A stretch of 64,000 bases of DNA from the NCBI RefSeq assembly GCF_015244565.1, contig NZ_JABCQG010000003.1, forward strand, positions 1-64,000, written 5' to 3'. The notes under the pieces were generated by a model. It searched no databases. It was not told the origin of the DNA and worked only from the letters and a program-made list of their open reading frames with translations. Origin of the DNA: Gluconobacter vitians (GTDB taxonomy: Bacteria > Pseudomonadota > Alphaproteobacteria > Acetobacterales > Acetobacteraceae). How positions within the stretch are numbered: the stretch's first letter is position 1; each line of letters starts with the position of its first letter. The position numbers and the translations under genes are program-made. This document shows, piece by piece, positions 24,968 to 32,620 of the stretch.

Positions 24968-25312
24968 CTACCTCACCAGATACTTGGCCACGCCTGCTTC
25001 AACGCGCCTCGCATCCATTTCGCGTTCAATCGCGCGCCGCATGCGGCAAAGAAGGGCAGGGGAAAGCGAGCCGTCTTTCGTCAGCTTGCAGGCATTGTGG
25101 AACACGAAGGGTTTGCACCGGATTAGCGCGCCATCGACCAAGCCGAGATGCAGAGTGTCAGGAAATTCGATCAGGATATCCGCGCGATGCCGGACGGTCC
25201 GCGTCGAGAGAACGGGACACAGTGCTGCGTTGCCTGATTGTATTTCCGCAATCACATGCAGCGAACCACGCCACTTCACCACATCACCAGTTGTGAGTGT
25301 GGCTTGAGCCAT
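24968..25312 (-). CDS. Hypothetical phage protein, possible MazF/PemK-like fold
   Basis: 114 residues immediately upstream of terS (2-bp gap). The start, TLTTGDVVKWRGSLHVIAEI, and later VLSTRTVRHRADILIEFP and GALIRCKPFVFH recall the SH3-like barrel of MazF/PemK-type proteins. A partner antitoxin is not obvious and catalytic residues cannot be fixed. The C-terminal helix (RMRRAIEREMDARRVEAGV) is charged. The function is open. Confidence 0.55.
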   Translation of the reverse strand: MAQATLTTGDVVKWRGSLHVIAEIQSGNAALCPVLSTRTVRHRADILIEFPDTLHLGLVDGALIRCKPFVFHNACKLTKDGSLSPALLCRMRRAIEREMDARRVEAGVAKYLVR

Positions 25313-25374
25313 GGCTGATTGTCCGGGATGAAACTTGCGCTACAGGCGCAATTCTTCAGTGTTGTCCAACCGTA

Positions 25375-25995
25375 TCAGGCGCTGGGTCCAAGTACAAGCG
25401 CTTTATTCCGCTCGATCCTGTCACGGATTTCCTTGCGAACCCCCGAATAAGCCCCGCAAAGCTGCTCCAGAACCAGCGCGCACTGCCCGGAAACGATGCG
25501 CCGCCCATGTGCTGACTTGTCGGGGACAAGCGCTTCAGCCATCGCCGAGAAAGACAACTCACGCGCCAGCATCATTTCCAGCCGGATATGGGCACAAAGC
25601 CCAAGGCGATCACGGATCATGCCAATCCGCTCGGCAGCATTTCCACGCGAAATGGCGAACGTATGGACATCGCCCTTCACGTAATCGGAGGGCAGAACGT
25701 CACTCAGGATGTCCAGATATCCGTGATTTGCGAAGACATAGTCACAGATCCACCATTTCGCGGCCGTGACTGCATCACCGTCGATATCGCCAGCCATATG
25801 CAGGGCGTTTACGGTATTCAGCTTGATCCGCTTCTTGCCCTGCCATTCATAATCCCCCTTCGCCATCCGCTCGGGCGTTGGAGAATTATCCTCTGCCTTT
25901 GCTGGAATGAATGCCGTTTTTCGGACCGTCTTCGGTGTCGAAAACTGGCGGATCGTGTCGCCGAGTCCGACGCGGGATTTCAGGGCTTCTGGCAT
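25375..25995 (-). CDS. Phage protein of unknown function, possible late regulator
   Basis: 206 residues between the small early genes and the packaging genes, the place where many phages encode their late-gene regulator. DYEWQGKKRIKLNTVNALHM and a helical C-terminus, GLCAHIRLEMMLARELSFSA then a second helix pair, could form a helix-turn-helix of the DUF6456 type, but I cannot confirm this. No signal peptide or catalytic motif is visible. Confidence 0.55.
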   Translation of the reverse strand: MPEALKSRVGLGDTIRQFSTPKTVRKTAFIPAKAEDNSPTPERMAKGDYEWQGKKRIKLNTVNALHMAGDIDGDAVTAAKWWICDYVFANHGYLDILSDVLPSDYVKGDVHTFAISRGNAAERIGMIRDRLGLCAHIRLEMMLARELSFSAMAEALVPDKSAHGRRIVSGQCALVLEQLCGAYSGVRKEIRDRIERNKALVLGPSA

Positions 25996-26037
25996 TGCTC
26001 GATCATACCCGAACTATTGCTATCGGTACAAGCGATT

Positions 26038-26223
26038 TCAGAACGGCCATGGCTCATTCTCCAGTTCCCGGACCCGCTTCCTCAGATCAGCGACATCCCG
26101 CTCCCGCTCCTCCAACGTCGCCAGCGCATCGCACCAATTTCGGTTCAGAGCGAAACAGGATTCCCGCAACCGCTGCACTTCGGACCAAGGGTTCAGCCAC
26201 CACGCCCCTTGAAAAATACCCAT
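26038..26223 (-). CDS. Small coiled-coil protein
   Basis: 61 residues from ATG 26223, with GGAGG 7 bp upstream and an ATGA overlap with the preceding stop. MGIFQGAWWLNPWSEVQRLR is followed by a heptad-like stretch, LEERERDVADLRKRVREL. No family recognised; probably an early accessory protein. Confidence 0.5.
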   Translation of the reverse strand: MGIFQGAWWLNPWSEVQRLRESCFALNRNWCDALATLEERERDVADLRKRVRELENEPWPF

Positions 26224-26537
26224 CAAACAGCCTCCCACCGCCCATATCCTGCCTGAGAAACCAGAGACCGTTCGGCCATTCCGCGCAGGTATTGCCGCAA
26301 TACGGGAATGGTTCGAATATCCACGAGTGTCCGACGCATTAATCGCAGCAACGTCGCCTCAGTAACGTTCTCTCCGAATTGCTCGGCACTGAAGCGCATA
26401 GCGGTCAAGATGAACCCATCCGCCGCCTTCATGCCGCGCTCCGTCTCAGGCGACACAAGATCCTCTTGCGCGATAGTTTTCTCTGACTGGCGGAAAGCCC
26501 GCCAATCATCAGCAGTCCACACCTTGTTGCCGGTCAT
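26223..26537 (-). CDS. Hypothetical phage protein
   Basis: 104 residues from ATG 26537, with AGGG just upstream. Helical, with WTADDWRAFRQSEKTIAQED and a C-terminal RTIPVLRQYLRGMAERSLVS. No known domain. The compact early operon with overlapping ends supports it as coding. Confidence 0.55.
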   Translation of the reverse strand: MTGNKVWTADDWRAFRQSEKTIAQEDLVSPETERGMKAADGFILTAMRFSAEQFGENVTEATLLRLMRRTLVDIRTIPVLRQYLRGMAERSLVSQAGYGRWEAV

Positions 26538-26542
26538 CCCTA

Positions 26543-26857
26543 TCACTCCCCACTCAACCCGAGATCACCCTCGGTATTTATTGTTCCACAATTCTCGAAC
26601 AAAGCCGTAGAGGCATCGCCATTGCCTCCAGACATTTTCGCCCCATCATCTATCGTCTGACATTCCACACCGCACTCAGCGGCCAACGGTGGCACCTCTC
26701 CGCGCATGTCTGCGAGCAAGGCGCGACCGTGAGTGCCGATATCGCATCCATGGCGGGCCTGAGTGGCTGCACACGCCGCCGCCCAGTTCCTCGGCTTGGC
26801 CAGTCCGGCCGCGTGTTCGCCGATGCAGTCGGGCCAGGTGTTGGATTGTTCGGTCAT
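26543..26857 (-). CDS. Hypothetical phage protein, cysteine-containing
   Basis: 104 residues, overlapping the upstream stop by 4 bp. It has five cysteines after the first WPDC (ACAATQARHGC, CGVEC, ENCGT), but they do not form a clear zinc pattern. Low-complexity C-terminus. Function unknown. Confidence 0.5.
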   Translation of the reverse strand: MTEQSNTWPDCIGEHAAGLAKPRNWAAACAATQARHGCDIGTHGRALLADMRGEVPPLAAECGVECQTIDDGAKMSGGNGDASTALFENCGTINTEGDLGLSGE

Positions 26858-27456
26858 GGGTTAATCCCTTCACCCATTGCAGCCTTCAGCTCGCGGATCA
26901 CGGCATCGGCTAGAGCCCCAGCACGAGCCAGTTCCGAAGCATCGGGCCGCTTGCGTTCCGGCTCACTCGGCTTTTCGGCCATGGCGAGGATCTCCCGCAG
27001 GCCAGTGACCTCGGACCGGATCTGCTCGGCATAGGGCCGGAGATGCGCGTGCAGTTCGCCCGGTGCCGGCCAGCGGGAACCGACGGGATAGCCGTTGCGA
27101 TCAGACTGGCGTGTCCATGCAATCCGGGTTTCCGGCGTCCATGCGCCATCCGGGATGTCAGCGCAGACCTCGGCAAAAACCGCGCAGATTTCGCCAGACG
27201 GAACGGGAGCGTTCGACACCAACGTTGCGAGCTTGGCCAGCCAGGTCTTGATCCCCTCGAACGGCGGCGGGTTTGCTGCGGCTTCGGCCATGGCAAGCTG
27301 CCGACGGACCGCGGCAAGGCGATCAGGCGTCAGGTCGGACCGCCAGAGATACCCTTCGCGCTTTGCCGAGATCAGAGCCCTGAGGTCGCCGCTTGCAGGG
27401 ACGTAGCCGGCAGCCTTGGCGACCGTTCCCCGGTTGAGTTTTGCGATTTCTGCCAT
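26854..27456 (-). CDS. Replication-region protein of unknown function
   Basis: 200 residues from ATG 27456, 2 bp past the DnaD-like gene. MAEIAKLNRGTVAKAAGYVP suggests a small helix-turn-helix at the start. A helical middle is followed by WPAPGELHAHLRPYAEQIRS and a charged C-terminal helix. The position after an initiator-like protein suggests a helicase loader or other replication partner, but no Walker motif is seen. Confidence 0.55.
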   Translation of the reverse strand: MAEIAKLNRGTVAKAAGYVPASGDLRALISAKREGYLWRSDLTPDRLAAVRRQLAMAEAAANPPPFEGIKTWLAKLATLVSNAPVPSGEICAVFAEVCADIPDGAWTPETRIAWTRQSDRNGYPVGSRWPAPGELHAHLRPYAEQIRSEVTGLREILAMAEKPSEPERKRPDASELARAGALADAVIRELKAAMGEGINP

Positions 27457-27458
27457 GG

Positions 27459-28322
27459 TCAGTACCCCTCCAGCATCACGCCGGATTTCCATGCGGTCGC
27501 ATTGTCGGCCCGTTGCTGCGCCTTGCTCGGGACGGCTGGTGGCCGCATCCCGTCCTCACGCCGAACCCAGTTCCGCCACGTCGCGTCCCAGTCGGCCTTG
27601 CAGCCCTTGGCTCCAGGCACGCCGAGCCAGTAGTCGCGGAACACCTCGGCCGTTCGGACCGGATCGACCTGGTTGGCTTCGGCGAACTGGATTTGCTCGG
27701 GGGTCGGCTGCCAGTCGGCAGGAAGGCGGGAGGCCCGTTTCGGCTTTTCCGATTTCGGTGCGGGAGCGGGCGGCGCGTCCACGCGCTCTCCCTCTGAGCG
27801 AAGCGAAGAGGAATTACCTTCTTCCTTTCTTACCTTCCTACCTTCTTCCCTTCTGTTTTCGAAATCCTCTACCGGTACGATACCAGTACGCGACTGGTCG
27901 CTGTTCTCGACCGCTTCCGTGGCTTCTGATCCTGTAGCAGTATCGTTTTTCTTGCGTTCTTCCTTGCTCAGAACGTGTACCGTTCCTGCATATTCGCGTA
28001 CTTCCGGCGGCATGGGACAGAACCGATCCGGTTTCTGTGCTCGCTGCCATTTGCCGAAATTACGTACTGCTCCGAACCTTTTACCGTCCTCGTCGTATTC
28101 CAGTACGATATTGCTATTGGACAACTCTTCGAGCAGAGCGGACACATCGACATTATCAGCAGGAAAGATCCGCATCTTGAGGGTGAGGGGCTTCCACTCG
28201 AAACCGCCTCCGTCATCAGCGTGATTCCAGATCCCCATAATGAGGACACGAGCGGCCATGGACAGCGTGGCGAATGCTTCGTCCGTCCAAAGGCCTGGGT
28301 GAATGCTGCGAATGCGTGCCAT
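27459..28322 (-). CDS. DnaD-like phage replication initiator
   Basis: 287 residues. The start MARIRSIHPGLWTDEAFATL, then MGIWNHADDGGGFEW, is the common signature of phage replication-initiator proteins with a winged helix at ~1-110. A charged linker (120-200) leads to a C-terminal region with VRTAEVFRDYWLGVPGAKG and WDATWRNWVRR, typical of DnaD-like helicase loading domains. It likely recruits the host helicase at the phage origin. The AT-rich stretch around 27.8-28.1 kb in the linker may contain origin sites, which I cannot resolve. Confidence 0.75.
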   Translation of the reverse strand: MARIRSIHPGLWTDEAFATLSMAARVLIMGIWNHADDGGGFEWKPLTLKMRIFPADNVDVSALLEELSNSNIVLEYDEDGKRFGAVRNFGKWQRAQKPDRFCPMPPEVREYAGTVHVLSKEERKKNDTATGSEATEAVENSDQSRTGIVPVEDFENRREEGRKVRKEEGNSSSLRSEGERVDAPPAPAPKSEKPKRASRLPADWQPTPEQIQFAEANQVDPVRTAEVFRDYWLGVPGAKGCKADWDATWRNWVRREDGMRPPAVPSKAQQRADNATAWKSGVMLEGY

Positions 28323-28678
28323 CAGGCCATCACCTCCCCACGCAAAGAAATGCCCTCACGGGACAGGAAGCCGATCACGTCATCCAGACACCGGCAGACG
28401 GCGACAGGCGCACCTGTGGACTTGAGGCGCTTGTGCAGCGCCCGCTGTTCCTTTGAAACGCTGCCCGTAGGTGTCTTGATCTCGACGTAGAGCGTGCGGC
28501 CTGCGTGCGTGAACTGCATGTCCGGCACGCCAGCGATACATCCGCGTGCCTTCCGCCGCGCGCCTTCACGCTGCCCGTTGCGTCGGTTCTCATTGCTCCA
28601 TGCCACGACGTCGTCAGGTAGCAGGATCTGCAAGGCGCGCCAGATGTGGGTATGGAGCCTATCCTCTTCGTTGCTCAT
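28322..28678 (-). CDS. VRR-NUC domain nuclease
   Basis: 118 residues from ATG 28678. GVPDMQFTHAGRTLYVEIK carries the PD-(D/E)XK core: D53, E66, K68, followed by SKEQ. This is a stand-alone VRR-NUC protein as found in many phages, thought to process branched or single-stranded DNA in replication or recombination. It overlaps the initiator by 1 bp. Confidence 0.87.
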   Translation of the reverse strand: MSNEEDRLHTHIWRALQILLPDDVVAWSNENRRNGQREGARRKARGCIAGVPDMQFTHAGRTLYVEIKTPTGSVSKEQRALHKRLKSTGAPVAVCRCLDDVIGFLSREGISLRGEVMA

Positions 28679-28682
28679 GTCG

Positions 28683-28952
28683 TTACATCCCAAGCGCACG
28701 GCGGTAGACGTCGAGCAACGTTTCCTGCTCTTCCACGTCGGCGGGTTCCTGCTTCCGGATCCGGATGATCTGCTTGATGACCTTCACGTCGAAGCCCGCG
28801 GACTTGGCTTCGGAGAAGATATCCTTAATGTCGCCCTGCAGGGCCTTGCGCTCCTCTTCGAGGCGCTCCACCCGCTCGATGATAGAGCGCAGACGATCCG
28901 CGGCGATGCCGCCCACAGCGGCGTCAGAGTTGTGGCCTGTCATGTCTGTCAT
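28683..28952 (-). CDS. DUF2312 (GapR-like) DNA-binding protein
   Basis: 89 residues. A helical protein with DRLRSIIERVERLEEERKAL, DIFSEAKSAGFDVKVIKQII and a C-terminal DVYRRALGM, the DUF2312 pattern. Chromosomal GapR binds over-twisted AT-rich DNA in alphaproteobacteria. The phage copy may tune replication or host transcription. It overlaps the next upstream gene by 4 bp. Confidence 0.85.
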   Translation of the reverse strand: MTDMTGHNSDAAVGGIAADRLRSIIERVERLEEERKALQGDIKDIFSEAKSAGFDVKVIKQIIRIRKQEPADVEEQETLLDVYRRALGM

Positions 28953-29167
28953 CGGTTCTGGCCTTTCATCGGGCGGATCGTTTCAACCACGACATATCCG
29001 AGCGCATTCAGCACTCGGTTGCGTGAGTCTGTGCGACCGTTGTTCACGGCCTGGGAAATGTCGGACTGGCTGATGCGAAGCTCGCGGGCGAGGGCATGCT
29101 GGCCGCCAGCCAGTTCGACCGCATCACTGACGATTGATTGCGCATCTGAAATCGGGCGCTCGCTCAT
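28949..29167 (-). CDS. Small Cro/YdaS-like HTH regulator
   Basis: 72 residues. GGQHALARELRISQSDISQAVN is a helix-turn-helix: LARELRI as the first helix and QSDISQAVN as the recognition helix. A short C-terminal strand, YVVVETIRPMKG, may dimerise. Located in the early operon; target unknown. Confidence 0.72.
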   Translation of the reverse strand: MSERPISDAQSIVSDAVELAGGQHALARELRISQSDISQAVNNGRTDSRNRVLNALGYVVVETIRPMKGQNR

Positions 29168-29352
29168 TTCCGAAGCTCCTCACGGGCAGCATTGAGAGCC
29201 CGCTGATACCGAGCCATCTCGGCCTCCGCCCAGGCGGACCAGGAATCCCAGTCGCGCCAGAGAATGCGCAGCCACGCGAACCGGTATGACGGCGGCGGCC
29301 CCGCGTGATGGCCGAACCCAAACCGGCCTAGCTTAAGGGTGAACCAGGGCAT
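29164..29352 (-). CDS. Small aromatic-rich protein
   Basis: 62 residues, eight tryptophan or phenylalanine positions in the N-terminal half (WLRILWRDWDSWSAWAEAEM) and a charged C-terminal helix. It overlaps both neighbours in other frames (4 and 25 bp). No known domain. Coding is supported by the tight operon. Confidence 0.5.
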   Translation of the reverse strand: MPWFTLKLGRFGFGHHAGPPPSYRFAWLRILWRDWDSWSAWAEAEMARYQRALNAAREELRK

Positions 29353-29606
29353 TGTGTGTCCTCACGCGCCTTGCGGCGCTCTGCGACGAGGCGTTCAACC
29401 TCGTCCGCAATGGAGTTGCAGGAGGCCATCAGCTCAATCAGCGCCTCGATGTCGGGCGCGCTTGATCCTGAGAGCCAATTCTTCGCGGTCCGGGGCGTCT
29501 TGTTCGACGCGCGGGCCAGCATCTCTTGAGCAAACCGGTACGGCTTGAACTCGCGCGCAATGACGTCGAGCAAGGAAGCCCGTATCGGGCGGACGGCCGC
29601 GCTCAT
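29328..29606 (-). CDS. XRE-like HTH protein at the head of an early operon
   Basis: 92 residues from ATG 29606, preceded by AAGGAGGG. FAQEMLARASNKTPRTAKNW followed by LSGSSAPDIEALIELMA is a helix-turn-helix typical of small phage regulators. The palindrome at 29631-29646 lies 25 bp upstream of the start and is a likely target of this or another repressor. It diverges from a small plus-strand gene. Confidence 0.7.
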   Translation of the reverse strand: MSAAVRPIRASLLDVIAREFKPYRFAQEMLARASNKTPRTAKNWLSGSSAPDIEALIELMASCNSIADEVERLVAERRKAREDTQCPGSPLS

Positions 29607-29630
29607 CGTGGCCCTCCTTGTGTCTGAAAA

Positions 29631-29646
29631 GGACCAACGTTGGTCC
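29631..29646. promoter_or_regulatory. Perfect 16-bp palindrome, candidate operator
   Basis: GGACCAACGTTGGTCC reads the same on both strands. A second, shorter dyad, CTTGGGCCAAG, follows at 29649-29659. Both lie in the intergenic region between the HTH gene (minus) and the small plus-strand gene, the expected place for an operator. Confidence 0.65.
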
Positions 29647-29720
29647 GTCTTGGGCCAAGCATTACGCATCTGGTTTCTCCATTCTCTGCCGTGTCACCGA
29701 GCAGAGAAGGAGCAACAGCG

Positions 29721-29903
29721 ATGGAAGGAGACGCGCCCCAGACACCACAATTCGAGATCGATGCGGACAGGCCGCACCTTGCCGCAGACCTGTGCAGGGA
29801 CGCCCAGTTGTGGGGCGTTCTGCACAGCCGGCAGCCGCAGGAGGTCAAGGACCACCTGGCGCTCAAACTGGCGATGTTGATCGGGGCGGACATCTGGGGG
29901 TGA
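29721..29903 (+). CDS. Small acidic protein, divergent from the early operon
   Basis: 60 residues from ATG 29721, with AGAAGGAG at 29704-29711. EIDADRPHLAADLCRDAQLW is followed by HSRQPQEVKDHLALKLAMLI. It is the only rightward gene within the leftward early block and ends 3 bp before the convergent HTH-type gene. No family is recognised. Confidence 0.6.
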   Translation: MEGDAPQTPQFEIDADRPHLAADLCRDAQLWGVLHSRQPQEVKDHLALKLAMLIGADIWG

Positions 29904-29906
29904 GCC

Positions 29907-30416
29907 TCAGTGCATCCGACCGCCCCGACCGAACGCGAAGTCCGGAACGGGAGGAGGGTTGCCGCCGAACAGCGCACGCCACGACACATCCGAGAGCGGC
30001 GCCAGTGGCGGCCGCAGGATCGGCGGTGTGCGTTCAGCCTTCGGGTTCAGAGCGCGCTGACGTGCGGCTTTCCACTTGGAGCGAATATCCTTCGGGACCC
30101 GACGCTCCATGGCTGCAGACAGCGCCACCGTAGAGACACCCAGTCTTTCGGCGATGGCGGAAGCACTCTCTTCCCGCTCCATCATTTCAAGCAGGGTCGG
30201 CATCAGCGGCGCCCAGTCGATGCGGGTGCGAGAAGAAGCACCGCCTGTCGAGCTATCGTTTGGCGACAGACCGTTCAGGCCGTAACGACGGATGGCAGTG
30301 GCAAGGGAATTTTCAGACACACCAAAATGGTCCGCAAGTTGGGCGCGTGTCTTTCCTTCGCGGATCAGCCGTTCCAGTTCACGCAGGCGAGGCTTCCATT
30401 TGAAGCTTTCAGCCAT
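29907..30416 (-). CDS. Double helix-turn-helix phage protein
   Basis: 169 residues. Two HTH-like units are visible: REGKTRAQLADHFGVSENSL with ATAIRRYG (~20-46), and EESASAIAERLGVSTVALSA (~80-100). The C-terminus is basic and Pro-rich and ends in GRGGRMH. It probably binds DNA. Its position just after the Cro-like gene and its unknown partner suggests early regulation. Confidence 0.65.
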   Translation of the reverse strand: MAESFKWKPRLRELERLIREGKTRAQLADHFGVSENSLATAIRRYGLNGLSPNDSSTGGASSRTRIDWAPLMPTLLEMMEREESASAIAERLGVSTVALSAAMERRVPKDIRSKWKAARQRALNPKAERTPPILRPPLAPLSDVSWRALFGGNPPPVPDFAFGRGGRMH

Positions 30417-30491
30417 CAGACAGCCCTCCCGGCAAAATGCGTCCGGAGAAGCGCGGCGAAGGACAGGGAGCAGAAGGCAATAGAAGCGAAA

Positions 30492-31022
30492 TCAAGCATC
30501 GTCCCGGACTCCCTTCGCGGAAGTATCGGGCGTAGCGTCATTGCGGGGATCGGCGGCAACCGAGTCCCCGCTTGTGATCCTCTCTTGAAATGGAGAGAGC
30601 GAAATACCTATCGTGAAAGGATAGACCGTTGCCTTATCAGTCTTTCTATCTTGATGACCTAAAAATTCAGGTTGGCTCTGGCCAGGACAGTGAGATTTTT
30701 TTTGTTCATTTTTGCGCTCATTGGGAGCCAATGACGGATGTTCAGTCTCGACCTGAGTTTTCCGGCCCACCTCGGCCTGTCCCAGAGACGACATCCCGTC
30801 TTGAGCTAGTTGTGCCCATGAAAACCCTTGCAGCACAGACGCGAGATCAATGGCGCTCTTGGCTTCTGAACTACCTTCAGAACCCAGGCGGATCAGCGTC
30901 AGCAGAAGAACCCACTGACGAAAGCTGATCTGAACCGTCCTGTCCGCATCGAGGTTCTCGACGTCCGAGATGCGGGCAGTTGGGGTCCATCGGATACCGA
31001 GATACTGACGAAACTCCCCCAT
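30492..31022 (-). CDS. Hypothetical early protein after cro
   Basis: 176 residues from ATG 31022, overlapping the Cro-like stop. The first ~95 residues look folded: FRQYLGIRWTPTARISDVEN, SFRQWVLLLTLIRLGSEGSS. The rest is polar and low in structure, and the region carries a competing open frame on the plus strand (30629-30928). The N-terminal half is more convincing than the C-terminal half. Function unknown. Confidence 0.5.
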   Translation of the reverse strand: MGEFRQYLGIRWTPTARISDVENLDADRTVQISFRQWVLLLTLIRLGSEGSSEAKSAIDLASVLQGFSWAQLAQDGMSSLGQAEVGRKTQVETEHPSLAPNERKNEQKKSHCPGQSQPEFLGHQDRKTDKATVYPFTIGISLSPFQERITSGDSVAADPRNDATPDTSAKGVRDDA

Positions 31023-31228
31023 CACGCCACCTCCTTCCGCTTGGCGCGGGTGGAATAAATGGCATCCATCATGCGGTTGACGGTGGCGACAGTAGGGGAA
31101 GTCTTTCCGGCCTTCCATCGCTGGAACGTGCTGCGTGCCATGCCAGAGAGGGAACACACCTCTCGCATGGTCATCCCCTTGTCAGCGGCGCTTTGCTCAA
31201 TCTGCTGGGGCGTCGGTAGGTTGTTCAT
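31022..31228 (-). CDS. Cro-like HTH regulator
   Basis: 68 residues. QIEQSAADKGMTMREVCSLS followed by GMARSTFQRWKAGKTSPTVA is a helix-turn-helix of the Cro/C1 type. It is divergent from the CI-like gene across the operators at 31241-31313, the standard lytic-lysogenic layout. It starts the leftward early operon, which implies that Cro-type control is leftward in this phage. Confidence 0.82.
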   Translation of the reverse strand: MNNLPTPQQIEQSAADKGMTMREVCSLSGMARSTFQRWKAGKTSPTVATVNRMMDAIYSTRAKRKEVA

Positions 31229-31240
31229 ATGAGCATGTTA

Positions 31241-31313
31241 TGCGCATTATTGCGCAGTAGGCAAGCGCAAAAGTGCGCAGAGACGCAATACGCCTTATGT
31301 GCGAAAATGCGCA
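31241..31313. promoter_or_regulatory. CI/Cro operator cluster, three sites
   Basis: Three sites fit TGCGCA-N4-TGCGCA: 31241-31256 (both arms perfect, centre TTAT), 31264-31279 (one mismatch, centre AAAG) and 31298-31313 (centre AAAA, left arm TGTGCG). The first two centres are 23 bp apart, the second and third 34 bp. They fill the region between cro and cI. Confidence 0.85.
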
Positions 31314-31314
31314 T

Positions 31315-32034
31315 ATGGTGAAGAAGCCCCAAATCCCGGACGTCCGAGAAAATCAGCGGGCGTGGATTAACCAGATCCGAAAAGATACTGGAGACTCATA
31401 CGCTGCGATTGCTCGAAAAAGTCAGGTAGCACCATCAACTATCGTTCGCTTCATGAACGACGAAACAGCCACGCATAGCCTGTCGGCTACGACGGAAGCT
31501 AAGATATCGGCCGCCTACAATGGTGCCCCTGCCGCCAAGGCCCTCCTGTCACCGATCCACACAACGCAAATCGAAGTCCGGGGCGACGTGCAGGCCGGCG
31601 TATGGCGCGAGGCCATCGAATGGCCGGCCGTGGATTGGTACGCCATCACGGTACCGATCGACACGGCCTATCAGGGCTTTCACCGCTACGGACTGAAGGT
31701 CTGTGGCCAGTCCATGAACAAGGTGTTCCCGGAAGGCTCCGTGGTCGTGGTTATCAATTTCGGCGACCTGGGCCGCCTGCCTAAGACGGGTGACTTCGTG
31801 GTAGCCGTACAGCGGTGCAGCAAGACGGACCAATACGAGGCCACGGTCAAAGCTGTGCAGATCAGGGATGACGGAACAGTGATCTTATGGCCGCAGAGTT
31901 GGGACCCGGCCTTTCAGACGCCTGTGGTCCTGCCACCGCAGAATGGTGGCGATAGTGCAGGCACGCCAGACGTGATGATCCAGGCGCTTGTCGTGGGTAG
32001 CTATCAGCCGAACCCGAAGGCTTCGTTTTCGTGA
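31315..32034 (+). CDS. CI-like prophage repressor with S24/LexA-type protease domain
   Basis: 239 residues from ATG 31315; an ATG at 31297 is possible. The HTH is at ~22-50 (DSYAAIARKSQVAPSTIVRF). The autoprotease domain follows: cleavage pair Ala94-Gly95 in GDVQAGVW, nucleophile Ser133 in GQSMNK and base Lys179. This is the pattern of RecA-induced self-cleaving repressors, so induction by DNA damage is expected. The start lies 1 bp after the third operator and has no Shine-Dalgarno, so a leaderless transcript, like lambda cI from PRM, is likely. Confidence 0.9.
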   Translation: MVKKPQIPDVRENQRAWINQIRKDTGDSYAAIARKSQVAPSTIVRFMNDETATHSLSATTEAKISAAYNGAPAAKALLSPIHTTQIEVRGDVQAGVWREAIEWPAVDWYAITVPIDTAYQGFHRYGLKVCGQSMNKVFPEGSVVVVINFGDLGRLPKTGDFVVAVQRCSKTDQYEATVKAVQIRDDGTVILWPQSWDPAFQTPVVLPPQNGGDSAGTPDVMIQALVVGSYQPNPKASFS

Positions 32035-32098
32035 ACTATGTCGTTGGGAAGTGGACTTGGAAGTGAGGGTAAAAGATAATATGGCGAATGCTGAGTAG

Positions 32099-32620
32099 AT
32101 GAAACTGACCAAGGCGCAGTTCTCAGATCTTGATATTCGAATGAATACTGACAAGCGTGTTGAGCTCATCAGTGACTGGGAAGAAGTACCTTCTTCTGCT
32201 GGGGAATGTCATAGGTCACTCTCCATTTCGTCAGGAGGAATTATTCTAACTGATAGGATTGTCCTTACCGCCTATCCCGGCAGAGGCGAGGAGGGTGCAA
32301 AGGCACACTACGCCACAGCATCAAATTATCAGGCGGCCCGCTTGGAAATCGGACGTCCCGGGCTTTATCATACGAACAAGGGCACCCGACCTACGGGGCT
32401 TCCTATTCGAGTTGCATCTCCCCATGCTCATTTATGGAGAGACAACAGGCTACGGCTACAAAATGGTAGCAACACCGCAGATCTTCCATTAGCTAACAAT
32501 CTTCCAGCGACCGTCACGAATTGGGAGGAGGCTGTACGATGGTTTTTAACAGAATGCAGGGTTCTCGTCCCGGATCGGATAGCAGCTTTCGGCTTGCCCA
32601 GGGCGACAACTCTATTATGA
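32099..32620 (+). CDS. DUF6978-like protein of the accessory island
   Basis: 173 residues. MKLTKAQFSDLDIRM, SLSISSGGIILTDRIVLTAY, ARLEIGRPGLYHTNKGT, a HAHLW motif and a C-terminal WEEAVRWFLTECRVLVPD follow the order of DUF6978 proteins, small proteins often found next to DUF1828 proteins. A five-codon frame (ATG at 32081) ends at the TAG touching this ATG, so coupled initiation is possible. It overlaps the next gene by ATGA. The pair sits next to the repressor, where phages keep exclusion or defence genes. Confidence 0.6.
   Translation: MKLTKAQFSDLDIRMNTDKRVELISDWEEVPSSAGECHRSLSISSGGIILTDRIVLTAYPGRGEEGAKAHYATASNYQAARLEIGRPGLYHTNKGTRPTGLPIRVASPHAHLWRDNRLRLQNGSNTADLPLANNLPATVTNWEEAVRWFLTECRVLVPDRIAAFGLPRATTLL

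Noticed and set aside
30629-30928. 99-residue plus-strand frame with TTG start
   Set aside because: Gene-like but antisense to the frame coupled to cro; kept as an open question in the findings rather than annotated.
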